A DNA stretch of 64,000 nucleotides from Kuschelorhynchus macadamiae (GCA_030620095.1 JAUTXW010000136.1:248001-312000); one strand, 5' to 3'. Counted from the stretch's first letter, positions 1 to 11,519 are shown. Numbers and translations are program-made. Notes: generated by a model from the sequence alone, not told the origin.

Positions 1-300
1 AATTTATCTCAAATTTTGCACAAAAATCTAGTATTATGTAGAAATCAACTGGCAAAACTTTGGTACGAACCCTAAGGTTTAATGAAATATTTAAAAGTTC
101 AGCCTGAAAAAACAACTGAGAACAACTAGTAAAACTGTGGTACTAATTTAAGATGGCGGAACAAAATGGCGGTCAAATAAAATATTTTGTAATCGTGAAA
201 AAATCACCCTCTCAGGTTTTACATATTTTCAGGTTTTAGCGTCCTTAGATGCCAAAAAATATTTTTATCAATTCCGTTGGTCCGTCTGTTTCTCATTATG
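1..300 (+). repeat. TGGCGGC-family interspersed repeat, fragment
   Basis: The segment reads through the same phrases found at 15520-16030, 38850-39290, 39990-40584, 49900-51447 and 54297-55960: a CAACTGGYAAAA-TTTGGTACGAA phrase, AAGATGGCGGAACAAAATGGCGG, a TCAGCCTGAAAAAAC phrase, then AAAAATCACCCTCTCAGGTTTTACAT and a GTCCGTCTGT tract. It is in the same orientation as the 54 kb block. No protein is implied. Confidence 0.8.
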
Positions 301-418
301 GTCTAGAACAAATTGATATACAGTGTGTCCCAGTATCAATAATTAATTAATAAGTAATGTTAGCACTGTACTTGCAGTCACACAGAAACGCCGACACTGT
401 ATTACCTCAGCAAAATAT

Positions 419-1460
419 TTGGAGAAGCACCCCGAACTATGGCAGCCTCATAAAATTCAATTTAGAAAAACCGTAATTAATTTAATTAACCATGGAGCCT
501 TTGAACAACCTAGAAGCGGATACAATATTGACAATGAAAATCGCGACAGAAGCATTTTACAAGCTATCAACGAAAATCCTAGTGCATCGGTAAGAACTGT
601 AGAACAGGAAATGTATTTGCCAAAATCAACTGTACAGAGAATGTCAAAAAAGAGTAAGTACCATTCATACAAACCCATAATAGTTCAAGGACTGATTTTC
701 CAAGACAACGCTTCTGTGAGTGATATACTTACTAGGAAGTGTAATGAAAATCCCGATTTTGTAAATCATTTCTTGTGGCCCCAAAGTTTATATCATCTGC
801 TGATGATGCTAACTTGGTTAGCGAAACGCGCTTCCAGAACGTAACAAGTTGTGGTGTAGTGTGGTTAGAACTCTTGTATTGTGATCTTTCTTGTGGTCCG
901 ATAAGAGTAGGTTTACTAATTGTGAAGTTTTTAATAAGCGTAACAATCAACATTGGACTGTGGAAAACCCTCACGAAGTGGCAGAGAGACGTCTACAGAC
1001 CAGCTTTGGAAGTAACGTTTGATGTGGGGTCATTGGTAATTTAATCTAACTTACCTTTTTTAATTGGGCACCTATTATTAAATTATTAATCATTTCACGA
1101 AATCGACTTATAGGACAATTTTTGTTTGAATACAACCTACACGGACAGAGATACCTAGAGCTTTTGCGAAACCAGGATGTACCGGCTTTACGAGCTACTC
1201 TAACGGAAGAGGGTTTAGAAGAACCTGGTCTCAACAGGGTGGATGTCAGGCTCACAACACCATTCAAAGTCCGGAACTTCCTAAGAGAGCAGTTTGACGA
1301 AAGAACTATTTCCTTAAATGATCCAATATCTTGACCTCCTAGATCCCCTGACCTTTCGCCGTTGGATTTCTACCTCTGGGATCACACGAAGAATGAGGAT
1401 CTATGAATTTGATCCCCCTGCAACCATAGAAATCCTGATATAAAAAGTTTTGGACACATT
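419..1460 (+). pseudogene. Broken mariner/IS630-type transposase
   Basis: This is a remnant of a DDE transposase of the mariner/IS630 group that arthropod genomes carry in many copies. The first part has a helix-turn-helix-like stretch (NENPSASVRTVEQEMYLPKS). Further on, NENPDFVNHFLW precedes the first catalytic region, a WTVENPHEVAE-like stretch lies near 955-990, LHGQRYLELLRNQ near 1140, and PPRSPDLSPLDFYLW near 1335-1375, which contains the third acidic residue. These pieces are in different frames and have stops between them, so the gene is dead. A CAGTGTGTCCC motif at about 321 resembles the left terminal repeat of such elements. The right terminal repeat was not located. The order of motifs is conserved, so it is one decayed element. 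Confidence 0.85.
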
Positions 1461-1499
1461 TAGAAACACTCGAACAGAACATTTCTTTCCAATCGTATT

Positions 1500-2571
1500 T
1501 AGTAGTTTGTCATTTATTTCCAAGGCCTACTACTTATCTTATTGAGGGAAGCAACGAGTGCTTTTTAATTAAACACATAAATTTTACATGTGTAGATTAA
1601 TACTTCATTTTTGGCTTAAAACAACTATCAAAATTTATTTTAAACATTCTTTCAAGTTTTTCTTCATTCTTCAGAAAATAAATGTGTTAAAAAATTCTAT
1701 TAGGTCCGAAAATCGCCAGTAAAGTAACAAATTTTGTCAAAATGTTCATCTTGTTCCATTATTTTTTAATTACTCGCTAATATTCTAGCTTATGGGGGCT
1801 TTGAGTTTCTATTTTAGTGCGCAAAAAATTATATAGACGGGTTTAAGTTTTTTCCCAAAAATCCGCTCTTTGTGCTGAATAAGTTATAGAGATGTCACTG
1901 GCATGTGATTATTTGAGCTTCATCTTGCTATTTTTTCGTGCAAAAAAATATGGATAAATTTAATTTTTTTTTAGAAAACTTGCAATTTCTGTTCAAATCA
2001 CAATTGCCGGGCACCCCATCTATGTCTAACGTTTAAATTGGACCACCCTTCACTATTATTAATAAAAGGAAAGACTCATAACGAGGGAAGTTCCGGGTAA
2101 AAGAAATTTACCGATTTTTTTTTTACCCGAAATTGTCCTATTTGACTCATACAACATTTTTATAAATTCATACAGTTTTTTGATAATAACTTAAAAAACG
2201 CTGAAATAAATTACAGCTTTAGAATTTGTTTAAAGTTATTACCAAATAGTAACACTTGCCGACAAGATTTTTCTAACACAGGCCAGCTCATTATTTTCGC
2301 AATGGAAATACCCTCCCAATAATAAAAAAAATATTTGGAAAGCCCTAATACGTACCATTTTTTAATAACCTAATTAGAACCTTTTATATTGGCAGGTAAA
2401 CAATTTTATTGTGGGGCGGCTAAAATGGGTCCATTTTATAACGGAAAAATTACCTAGACTGGGTTGTTTACAACATTAGACAAAAAATAAACGTTAAACA
2501 TCACTCTTCTGTTGAGTTTCAAATTGAGTGGTTCTCTGTGTATCGATAAGCAAGTGTATGTGAAGCCGAGA
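1500..2571. other. AT-rich spacer with one shared repeat motif
   Basis: No coding segment is recognised. At about 2071-2115 lies GACTCATAACGAGGGAAGTT followed by CCGGGTAAA and ACCGATTTTT. The same string recurs near 49830-49870 (reverse strand) and 55945-55985, at the edges of TGGCGGC repeat blocks. The stretch just before 2572 would be the 5' flank of the following gene copy. Confidence 0.5.
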
Positions 2572-4375
2572 ATGTCGAGTCAAACGCGCCGAAGTTGCAA
2601 AATTTCTCCTGACAAATTTTGTTATATTTGTGAATTTCTGGTGAAATCACAAGCCAGGACATTTTCCAAAAATGTAAAAAAAGCCTACTTTAAATATTTT
2701 GGTGTGTTAAATGAGGATCAAGATAAGCGGTGGGCTCCCCATGTGTGCTGTGTTAGTTGTAGTATATCATTGGTGCAGTGGATGAAGGGAAAGAGAAAAA
2801 GTATGCCTTTTGCAGTTCCAATGGTCTGGCGAGAACCCACCAACCATCCTGACGATTGTTATTTTTGCCTGATACAGACTGAAGGTTATTCCAAAAAGAG
2901 AAAGCACAATATAGAATATCCAAATTTGCAATCTGCCATACGACCTGTTCCTCATAATGCAAATTTGCCAGCGCCAATTGGCAAGCTATTGATTTGGGAG
3001 ATAATGGAGATAACGCATCATCAGGCAGCTCAGAAGAACAGTGCACCGATCCCACTTTTACCACAGGTCCCAGTTCCGGCGAGCCACATTTGATTGTTCA
3101 AAGTGAATTAAAAGATTTAGTACCTGATTTGTGGTTATCCAAGCAACAGTCAGAACTTCTGGGTTTCCGTCTTAAGGAATGGAACCTATTGGCCAAAGAG
3201 ACAAAAATTACGAATTTCAGAAAAAGAAATGCTATGTTTTCTGAATTCTACAGTATGGAAAATTCGTTGTGCGCGTGTACTGATATAGACAGTTTAATGC
3301 AGGAACTTGATATTGAACATTCTCCCCGTGAGTGGCGCTTATTCATAGACTCATCTAAATATAGCTTAAAAGCTGGTTATTGCATAATGGAAATTTAAAA
3401 CCCTCTAGGGGAGAATGTTCAATATCAAGTTCCTGTATTAAACTGTCTATATCAGTACACGCGCACAACGAATTTTCCATACTGTAGAATTCAGAAAACA
3501 TAGCATTTATTTTTCTGAAATTCGTAATTTTTGTCTCTTTGGCCAATAGGTTCCATTCCTTAAGACGGGAACCCAGAAGTTCCGACTGTTGATTGGATAA
3601 CCCCAAATCACGTACTAAATCATTTAATTCACTTTGAACAATCAAATGTGGCTCGCCGGAACTGGGCCCATTTAGTTGCATTGAAAGAAAATTATGAAAA
3701 TATGTGCACGATTTTGGATAAAATAAATTACAATAGATGTAAATGGCAGATATGTGGGGACTTAAAAGTTATCGCGATTTTAGTGGGACTCAGGGGCGAT
3801 TTACAAAATATTGCTGTTTTCTTTGTTTATGGGACAGTCGTGCAATAAATCAGCATTATGTATCAAAAATTTGGCTAGAAAGACGCGAATTTTAACCGGG
3901 ATTTGCCTTAAGACAAGTCTTTCCCCAGTTAAGTGATGCCAAATTAAAAGAAGGCATTTTTATCGGGCCACAAATCAGAAAATTGCTGGACGATGTCAAT
4001 TTTAGGGAAAAGCTTACCAGACAGGGATTCAGAGCATGGAATTCATTTGTTAATGTAGTAAGAGGATTTTTAGACAACAATATGGATGAAAATTATGAAC
4101 AATTAGTTAATGATCTCTTAGATGCCTATAAACAGCTTGGTGCCAGAATGTCATTAAAAATTCACTTCCTCCATTTCCATCTGTCATTTTTTCCTAATAA
4201 TTTGGGAGCTGTTAGTGACGAGCAGGGTGAAAGGTTTCACCAAGATATCAGAACAATGGAAATTCGGTATCAAGGACGATGGGATCCAGCCATGATGGGT
4301 GACTACTGTTGGTTTTTGAAGAGAGGATAGGAAACCTCATAAACGGAAAAAATTAAGTTTAATTAGTGTTTTAAG
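2572..4375 (+). pseudogene. Zinc-cysteine multicopy gene, copy 1 (broken)
   Basis: I do not recognise a named family. It is a clear paralogue of the gene at 59254-60962. I chose ATG 2572 because its product aligns from the start with copy 2 (CYIC versus CYVC near residue 20). In order, it has three Cys-x2-Cys pairs within the first 110 residues, with GKRK, VPMVWREP and DDCYFC between them. A leucine-rich middle (SELLGFRLKEWNLL) follows, then WRLFIDSSK, KWQICGDLKV, GPQIRKLL and the C-terminal block DEQGERFHQDIRTMEIRYQG. Frame changes occur near 2995, 3400-3670, 3850-3980 and 4330. The middle is interrupted by an inverted duplicate of its own sequence. Function is unknown. The cysteine pairs suggest metal and perhaps nucleic-acid binding, which is inference. 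Confidence 0.8.
3066..3669. repeat. Inverted duplication inside copy 1
   Basis: Bases 3066-3327 reappear as the reverse complement at about 3408-3669, separated by an 80-bp spacer. Both arms encode SELLG-RLKEWNLLAKETK, one on each strand. The spacer still encodes the next gene segment (WRLFIDSSK), and the + strand gene resumes at 3670 with ALKENYENM. An inverted copy of about 262 bp was therefore inserted just downstream of its own source, giving a long hairpin. The arms differ at only a few positions, so the event is younger than most of the decay. Confidence 0.9.
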
Positions 4376-4828
4376 TTAATAATTTTCTCGTTTGCTTTTC
4401 TGTTAGATGTATAGTATGTTTAATAGGCGAAAAATGTAAACATAGTCAATAAACGGGGTTAAGAATTTTCTGAAATAATTTTTTCTATAGATATTAAGTA
4501 TCGTAACATTCGATATGGTTCTACAACTCTAATAAGAAAACCCTACGTGCTACAACATTCTATTTGTCATTTTCGTATTTGGATAGGTCCATTCTATTAG
4601 ATTATGCTATTCTGATTTGTATTACAAAAAAAAATGTTTTTTTGACGGCCAGTGTAATTATATGCATATATAAGCTCTGTTATTTGTACGTAGGGGAATT
4701 CTGTAAAAGGGAAATTGTGGGTAAAGGCGATTTTTTTGGGTGTTGTAAAAGAATGGTTTTAATTTGAATGATATTAAAAATTTGGAGCAAACTTAAAAAA
4801 ATATTTTTTAGACATATTTCTTACCAAT
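4376..4828. other. AT-rich spacer
   Basis: 3' flank of copy 1, with weak AATAAA-like sequence near 4448. No gene or recognisable repeat seen. Confidence 0.4.
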
Positions 4829-5218
4829 AAGGGTGAATTTATACAGCACATAAAATAAAATAAAATAAGAAATAAAATAAGGAGATCAAATCATGCAACT
4901 CCCATAAGGTGTTTATACAGCGAAATAAAATAAGAGATGACCAACTTCCATCTTCTTATTTTATTATATTTCATTTCGACAATATTGACAATTTCACTGA
5001 ATATTTTTGTATTTGTGTGTATTTTTGAATTAAAGTTGTTTTTAAAAAAATAATCCACTAGGTACAGCAGTATTGAAAAAAAAACGGTTGTGTTACAAGG
5101 TTTGACAGCAATTGTTCTTATTTCTTATATAATTTTATTTTCTGTATAAACCACCTCCAAAACCTTATTTCATATTTTATTTCTTATTTTATTTTATTTC
5201 CTGTATAAACCCACCTTA
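4829..5218. mobile_element. Short inverted-repeat element (MITE-like)
   Basis: The left end reads TAAGGGTGAATTTATACAGC and is followed by a run of ATAAAATAAAATAAGAAATAAAA. The right end, reverse complemented, reads TTAAGGTGGGTTTATACAGG followed by the same AT-rich run. The arms are about 50 bp with imperfect pairing and the whole is about 390 bp. It has no coding capacity. The superfamily is undecided because the flanking TAA/TTA cannot be separated from the arms. Confidence 0.7.
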
Positions 5219-6059
5219 AGACAATTTTTACTTAAAACTGTAGAAGTAAAATTATACGAACCATTCTTTACGAAAACTACTACAACGTCCTGAAAATGTG
5301 CGTGAATGTAATATGCTTTATCTAACGCTAATCCGTGTATTTTCGCTCATAAATAATAGGCAAGTGCAGAAAAATAAAGGATATGGTTTATATACTTATT
5401 ACTTTTACTTTCAAGTTTGTTCATATTTCATTTTGAGAGCTGGGTCTTGGTTGTGCAGTAACCTTGGGTTATTGACGTCATTCAGATAGTTATGCTTAAA
5501 ATAATAAAGGAAATATCAAAAATCTCCTAAGAAAATAATTTGTAATATAACACAGCCTTGGATGACCACTTACTTGCCTCTTCCTATGTATCGGTTGTAG
5601 ATAAGAACTTCGCGTAATACTTGATATTCATAAATATAAATGTTATATTCAGTGAAAACAACAAAAGTCTTTGTGTTGTTAAATCAAAATTCCTTGTGCG
5701 ATTTGATAGTATCGATATGCAGATGCGATATAAAAATAAGGAAATTAGTTTTGGCAAAATCATGTACGTATATAAATTGTTGAAACAAAATCCTAAATAC
5801 GCCACTGTTTTTTATTAAATAAAACTTGATTTTTTTTGAGGTAGGTATTATTTATTGAAATTCAATAAATCGGTTTTCATACTGCTCTCGTCTCCTGGAG
5901 ATTTCGACGTTAAACCCGTAGCCCTGACACGCACTATTCAAACCTGGAGAGGTGGCAGCCCTAGTGAAGAGGCGTGGGAGTATTAGTACCTTTCCTTGAA
6001 ACACGTATTATAAAAGCCCTTGAGAGAATTGAAAGAAACAGATTCAAATACTTCTAACT
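5219..6059. other. Unannotated spacer
   Basis: AT-rich with only short chance reading frames. A slightly GC-richer patch at about 5880-5990 (CTCGTCTCCTGGAGATTTCG) matches nothing I recognise. Confidence 0.4.
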
Positions 6060-6062
6060 TGA

Positions 6063-7937
6063 GTTCTAGTTGATTATAATGAAAAATACTCGGTAAATAC
6101 TATTAACTTGTGTAACCTTCTCCGATCCTGTAATTTAGTAGTGTATGTGAATTCTCCCATTCATATTGCTCAATTTTCTTCTTCAACAATTGATTATTTT
6201 TGATCATCTTTGGATTCTTGTGGTATTGATTGTTCAGTGGTAAATTCAGGTTTATCGGATCATGAAGGTATAATAAGTAGTGTTCAGATTGAAAGAAAAA
6301 GTATAAAAACAAGAAAAGTAAAACGAGGTAGATTATTTAGTAGAGCTAACTTCAATAAATTTAATCGAGAATGTTTGGGGGTAGATTGGCACTGTATATT
6401 TAACTTTGGTGATCCCCTGGAAAGATTCCATGTACTACTTCAGCAAACTTTTAATAAATCATTTTCCATTCAAAAAATACGAAAAAAGAATAAAAAACCT
6501 TGGAATACTAAGGGCTTAAAAATTCTCGCAGCAAACATGAGATGTTTGAATTAAATTAAAAAATTTACTGATAATGCAATATTTTTGGGATATTATCAGA
6601 GGTATAGAGCGATTTATAGGAAGCTTATCAAAATAGCAAAACAGCTTCATTATTCTGAACCTTTATCTAGATCCAGCAACACTCAAAGTGAAAACTGGCG
6701 TATTGTCAATGATATTAGACGATCCTCAAAGTAACCTGTGTTGGGTATTCCTGATATGCCTCCAAATGTTCTAAACCAGTATTACTGTTCTATTGCTGAT
6801 GAGCTTATCTCAAAAATAAATGCTGTTTCTAATCCTATGGATTATTTGAAGGATATTTCTATTCCAGAATCATTTTTCTTTCTGCCCACTGATCTGGGAG
6901 AGCTTAAACAAATAATTAAGTCATTAAAAAAATAAAAACTCCAGGAGTGAAATTCTTCTTTCATTGTCTGAAGAGGCATTGGTGGTCTTTTTTGAGGCTG
7001 TCAATCACTCCTGGCTTACTGGTAAGTTTTCTGGGAGCTTGAAGTGTGCTAGGGTTATACGACTGTATAAAGGTGGAGATCTGAGCGATCCACGATTAGG
7101 CCTATTTCGTTGCTGTCCACTATCTCAAAAGTAATTGAGAAATTAGTTAAAGTGCGCTTATTATCATATCTTAAGCGCAATAACATCATACATCCCTGTC
7201 AGTTTGGATTTCAATCAGGCAGAAGTACTATGGATGCAGTATTTTTTGGAGGACGTGTACTTTGGTCTAAATAGTGGAGAGTCAGTTGCAGCCGTGTTTT
7301 GTGACTTGTCAAGGGCGTTTGACTGTGTAACTCACAGTATAGTGTTGAGCAAGCTTGCTGTGTATAGTTTCAGGGGGGTGGCTCTGGAGTGGTTTCGGTC
7401 ATACCTTGATCGCCGCACGCAGAGGGTTGCCATTGGAGAGGATGTGTCCGAGACTGGTGCCATTAATCATGGAGTCCCACAAGACTCAGTTTTGGGCCCA
7501 GTTCTCTTCCTCTTATACGTCAATGATTTGGCATCAGTTGGTGTTGGGGGAAAGTTTACGGTCTTTGCGGACGACACGACCATCCTGTGGCGTGATTCTG
7601 ATCTTAGTGTGTTGAGGGAAAGAATGTCAGTGGATCTTCCGATGGTTGGGCAGTGGTGCGATGCGAGTCTCTTGTCTCTCAATGTCAGCAAAACCAACAT
7701 GGTAGAGTTTCGATCTAACCTGGGATATTTATACCTTTGTTGTTGTGGTGCTCTTCTTGAGAGCACCACAACAACAAAGTTCTTGGGAGTCTCAATTGAC
7801 AAATTATTAAAATTTGATGATCATGTGCTGAGTGTGGCTAAACGAGTCTCTTCAGTGTCTTGTTCGTACGGTAGCAAGAGAGATTGGGACTGGACCAGCA
7901 AAAATGGTGTATCACTCTCTTGTCGAATCTCATCTGC
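6063..7937 (+). pseudogene. CR1/Jockey-like non-LTR retrotransposon, 5' part
   Basis: This is a decayed ORF2 of a target-primed non-LTR retrotransposon. From left to right it has the end of the endonuclease domain (SPIHIAQFSSSTIDYF near 6140 and VVNSGLSDHEGI near 6235-6270), the linker, and the reverse transcriptase. The RT shows LSRAFDCVTHSIVLSKL (7305), GVPQDSVLGPVLFLLYVNDL (7470) and the catalytic FADDTTILW (7560), then KFLGVSIDKLLKFDDH. Frames shift near 6555, 6935, 7085 and 7205, so it is dead. The coding thread reaches AKMVYHSLVESHLRY at about 7890-7937, is interrupted by another retrotransposon, and resumes at 10229. Confidence 0.9.
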
Positions 7938-10228
7938 GATATTGCGAACATTGAAAAATTTGGATCTGAATTTCAAAAAGAAATACAAACTAATACTGTA
8001 AATTCATTCCAGGAATTAATATCTCTTATCTGCCAAACCAAAGAAAAATCAGAATTTACTTTTGAAATAAAATGTAAGCAAAACAATGAATGGATTACAC
8101 TGATTAACTGATAAACCTAATAAAAATTAAAAATAAGGCTTACAAAATTCACAAGCAGCATCCAAATAACATTGAGCTGAAAAACAATTTTGTAAAATTG
8201 AAAAATACAGTCAATAATAAAATAAAAACCCTCAAAAATAAATTCTTTAAACAAAAATGGGAAAATGCTGGAAATAATTCTAAAAAACAATGGAAAACAA
8301 TTAACTATTTTTTAAAAAACAAGCCAAACAAAGATACCATTCAAGAATTAGAAATAGAGGGCACTACCACTCAAGATCAGGAAGAAATTGTTTGTGCGCT
8401 GAATAAGTTCTTCACAGAAATAGGCAGTACCATAGTTGAGGAAGTAGAGACTGAAAAATTAGGTTTAAATTCTAGAATAAAATTTCAGGAAGTATCATGT
8501 CAAAACAGTATCTATATAAACCCCACAAATGAACTTGAAATTATACATATTCTGGATAATCTAAAAAGAAATGCAGCTCCTGGACATGACAGTGTAACTT
8601 TGAATGACATTCTAACGCTAAGAGAACATATTGTTGGATGTCTGGTACTTCTAACTAATGAAATTCTTGCAACAGGTGAATTCCCAGAAGAACTGAAGTT
8701 ATCCAAAGTGGTCCCAATCTACAAAAGTGGCTCAAAGAAAAACATAAACAATTATAGACCCATATCATTAATCAGTGTATTTTCAAAGGTAATTGAATCA
8801 GTCATTAAAATAAGAATATCGGACTTTGTTGATAGACATAGTTCGATGAGTGATCCATTTCAATATGGCTTCCAAAGGTATGGTAGCACTCTGGGTGCCA
8901 CATTAGATCTAGTAAATTACTTATCAGTGAATTTGGACAATGGTCAATACATTATAGCGGTGTTCATAGACTTACGTAAAGCTTTTGATGTTGTAAACCA
9001 TAATTTACTATTAAAGAAGTTAGAAAACATGGGATTTAGAGGTGTGTTTCATAACTTGATAAAGTCTTATCTGTCAAATCGTCCGCAATATATAAATGTC
9101 GATACAGCTGTCAGTTCCATAGAGAGTTTAAATTGTGGGGTGCCTCAAGGCTCTGTTTTGGGGCCCCTTCTTTACTCGCTGTTTGTCTTAAGTTTAAGAT
9201 TGGCTGATTTAAAAGCTAAATATTTCACTTTTGCTGATGATACAGTTTTGATTTATTCAGGAAATGACATAAAAGAGCTAGCTGAAAATGTAAATAATGA
9301 CCTGCATAGATATTATAATTGGCTTTTAGAAAATAACTTAAAAATAAATCTAGACAAAACAAACTATATGTTTTTTAAACAAAAAAATAGGACATCAATT
9401 GACTTTCAAATACAAATAAATAATGTTATAATAGAGAGAGTCGAAAAAATTAAATACCTAGGTCTTGTATTGGATTGTAATTTAAATTGGAGTTATCATA
9501 TCGAACACATGAAAAACAAAATAATACCTATGATTGGTGCAATATATAGATGTAGAGATTTTTTGAGTAAGGAAGCCAAATATAAAATCTACAATGCACA
9601 CTTTTTATCAATTATTAGATATTTAATCCCGGTGTGGGGTAATTGCAACAATACAAATTTCAATAAAATGAAAATTATTCAAAATAAAATTGTTAAAATT
9701 CTGTTTGGCTTTGAATTTAGGACAAACACAGAATTACTGTACAAATATCTAAACTTGATACAAATAGAAAACTTACTAAAACTAGAACAGGCAAAAATGA
9801 TGTACAAAATACTAAATCACAAATTAAAATGTAATTCTAAAATACAATTTATAAATGATGTTCATAGTATTAATACAAGACAACGTAAAAACATATATTT
9901 GGAATCAGCCAGAACTAATATTGCATTGAAAAATCCCTTAAATGAGGCAGCAAATACATTTAACAGATTACCTTTAGAATTAAGAGAAGAAAGATCTGAA
10001 TTACAATTTAATAGATTAGTCAAACAATTGTACTGTTAACAGAACTGTGATATCACAACTTGTTATTTGTTTTATATATTCTATTTTTTCCGCAACCAAT
10101 GCTCACAAGCATTGTTCCAGGAAAATATCCTAAGTTTAGTATACTTATTATCATTAAGTGATTTTGTTTATAAAGTCACATAATTGTTTCATGTATGATT
10201 TAAATACAATAAAGGATTTTGTTTTAAA
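7938..10228 (+). mobile_element. Nested 5'-truncated non-LTR retrotransposon
   Basis: The element lies inside the RT gene of the older element 6063-10676: the host frame breaks after SHLRYC and resumes at 10229 with YGIMFWG. It begins inside its own endonuclease-RT linker, so it is 5'-truncated as is usual for target-primed insertion. It ends with about 185 bp of 3' UTR and an A-rich tail (AATACAATAAAGG, then TTTTAAAAAAT). No convincing TSD longer than an ATAT overlap is visible. Its better-preserved RT shows that it is younger than its host element. Confidence 0.85.
8108..10039 (+). CDS. Reverse transcriptase ORF2 of nested non-LTR element (partial)
   Basis: This is the RT part of an ORF2 protein, which copies element RNA at a nicked target. 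The frame is open from 8108 to a stop at 10039. A +/- frameshift near 8105 separates it from its upstream linker (7938-8104), so it has no genuine start codon here. Visible landmarks are KVVPIYKSGSKKNINNYRP, FIDLRKAFDVVNHNLLLKKL (RT box A), CGVPQGSVLGPLLYSLFV, TFADDTVLIYSG (the catalytic box), INLDKTNYM, KYLGLVLD and the C-terminal RNTELLYKYLN-like tail region. The FADD box and overall length fit CR1/Jockey/L2-group elements; I cannot fix the clade. The RT frame looks intact, but without its endonuclease the copy is not autonomous. Confidence 0.9.
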   Translation: MINLIKIKNKAYKIHKQHPNNIELKNNFVKLKNTVNNKIKTLKNKFFKQKWENAGNNSKKQWKTINYFLKNKPNKDTIQELEIEGTTTQDQEEIVCALNKFFTEIGSTIVEEVETEKLGLNSRIKFQEVSCQNSIYINPTNELEIIHILDNLKRNAAPGHDSVTLNDILTLREHIVGCLVLLTNEILATGEFPEELKLSKVVPIYKSGSKKNINNYRPISLISVFSKVIESVIKIRISDFVDRHSSMSDPFQYGFQRYGSTLGATLDLVNYLSVNLDNGQYIIAVFIDLRKAFDVVNHNLLLKKLENMGFRGVFHNLIKSYLSNRPQYINVDTAVSSIESLNCGVPQGSVLGPLLYSLFVLSLRLADLKAKYFTFADDTVLIYSGNDIKELAENVNNDLHRYYNWLLENNLKINLDKTNYMFFKQKNRTSIDFQIQINNVIIERVEKIKYLGLVLDCNLNWSYHIEHMKNKIIPMIGAIYRCRDFLSKEAKYKIYNAHFLSIIRYLIPVWGNCNNTNFNKMKIIQNKIVKILFGFEFRTNTELLYKYLNLIQIENLLKLEQAKMMYKILNHKLKCNSKIQFINDVHSINTRQRKNIYLESARTNIALKNPLNEAANTFNRLPLELREERSELQFNRLVKQLYC

Positions 10229-10676
10229 AAATATGGAATCATGTTTTGGGGCCATACTTGTAATTACATGCTGCAGCCACTGTTTGTTCTACAAAAACGC
10301 GCGGTAAGGAGCATCTGTGGGGCTAACTGTAGAGAATCATGCAGACCGTTTTTCAAATCTTAAAAAATACTCACTTTAACATCTTTATTTATTTTGGAAA
10401 CGGTTTGCATGATTTATAAGCACAGGGATCTGATGCCTTTGCCAAACCATACTTATGACACAAGGTACTCTCGTGATTTGCGCCTTCCCATCCCATCATC
10501 AGCATTAACAAAAAATTCCATAATTTATGAGAGTAGAAAGATGTATAACCATCTGCCGGAACAGATTAAAACTTTAAACCTGAAATGTTTTAAGAGCTCG
10601 GTAAAGAAATTAGTTTTGGAAAGGGCATATTATGAGTTGGGAGAATTTTATAGTGACCCTTTTGATTTGAATTGAT
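10229..10676 (+). pseudogene. 3' part of the older non-LTR element
   Basis: Continuation of the RT gene split at 7937. YGIMFWGHTCNYMLQPL-like sequence is followed by LQKRAVRSICGANCRESC, one frame change, then HTYDTRYSRDLRLPI, MYNHLPEQIKTLN and FKSSVKKLVL, ending at a stop at 10675. This C-terminal layout is typical of insect CR1/Kiri/Jockey-like ORF2 proteins. The 3' UTR probably runs to about 10830 but has no clear end. Confidence 0.85.
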
Positions 10677-10849
10677 TTTTTTTATTTTTGTATTTTTAAA
10701 TAAACTTTTTTTGGACTCATTTTTAATTTATTATAATGTGTATACAATTTTTAAAATGTTTGTATAACTTTTGCTTTTGTGTTGCTGTGTGGTTTACTGT
10801 ATATTTTTCTGTGTACAGAGATGGTCCAGAAGGCTCGGTAGTGCTGTTT

Positions 10850-11440
10850 TCATTTTAAGAATCCTAGCAAGACAATCTATTATGGTTTGTTCTATTTCAG
10901 CATGTCTTTGGGTTTAATGGTGCGGGGTGGAGCGTTATCGGCTGGAAGAGTATTTGGCCTACAAAGAAAGGCCATCAGGTTTTGGCAGGTCTATTCTTCC
11001 AAAACGATTGCAAGGGTGCTTTGCTGGATCTCGGAATTTTGACAGCTTCAGCTGTGTACATCTGAGAAAATCTACTGTAAGTCAAACAACATCAACACTT
11101 ATTTGATGTTCATGAAGACATCATCTTATGGTGATTGAAGTCATTTCCGGAAAAAAACATACAGTGTCAGATAAACGATCTCAAGGTAGATTGGTTCCTT
11201 GCGGAAACTGAGGGATATCCTACACCAAGTAATAGGGAGAAATAGAAAATGTTTAAAAATCTTTAGGTACAAGCGATCAAAGTTTAAAAACGTGCAGCAA
11301 ATGATGCGATGATTCAATCAGCCAGAAACCCAACTAAATCTGTGTGGAGTATTACAAATTTCAATGGAAATCTATTAATGTCCCCATAGATGTTGAAACT
11401 TTAAAAAACATCTTCACATACCTATTTAAATAATATGAAT
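10850..11440 (+). pseudogene. Non-LTR fragment cluster, copy A
   Basis: Strongly decayed. 10900-11110 encodes the RT C-terminal phrase GRVFGLQRKAIR plus LDLGILTASAVYI in broken frames. 11170-11420 encodes the endonuclease-RT linker phrase (INDLKVDWF, VQKRAANDAMIQ). The C-terminal part thus precedes an N-terminal part, so two truncated copies, or a shuffled one, abut. The same sequence recurs at 11520-12150 and 13250-13960. Confidence 0.75.
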
Positions 11441-11519
11441 ATTCATGAAGTTTTCTTCTCATTTGGAGAAGTAAACATAATGAAACCAGGGACATAATAG
11501 ATTCTCTAAAAAACAAAAA

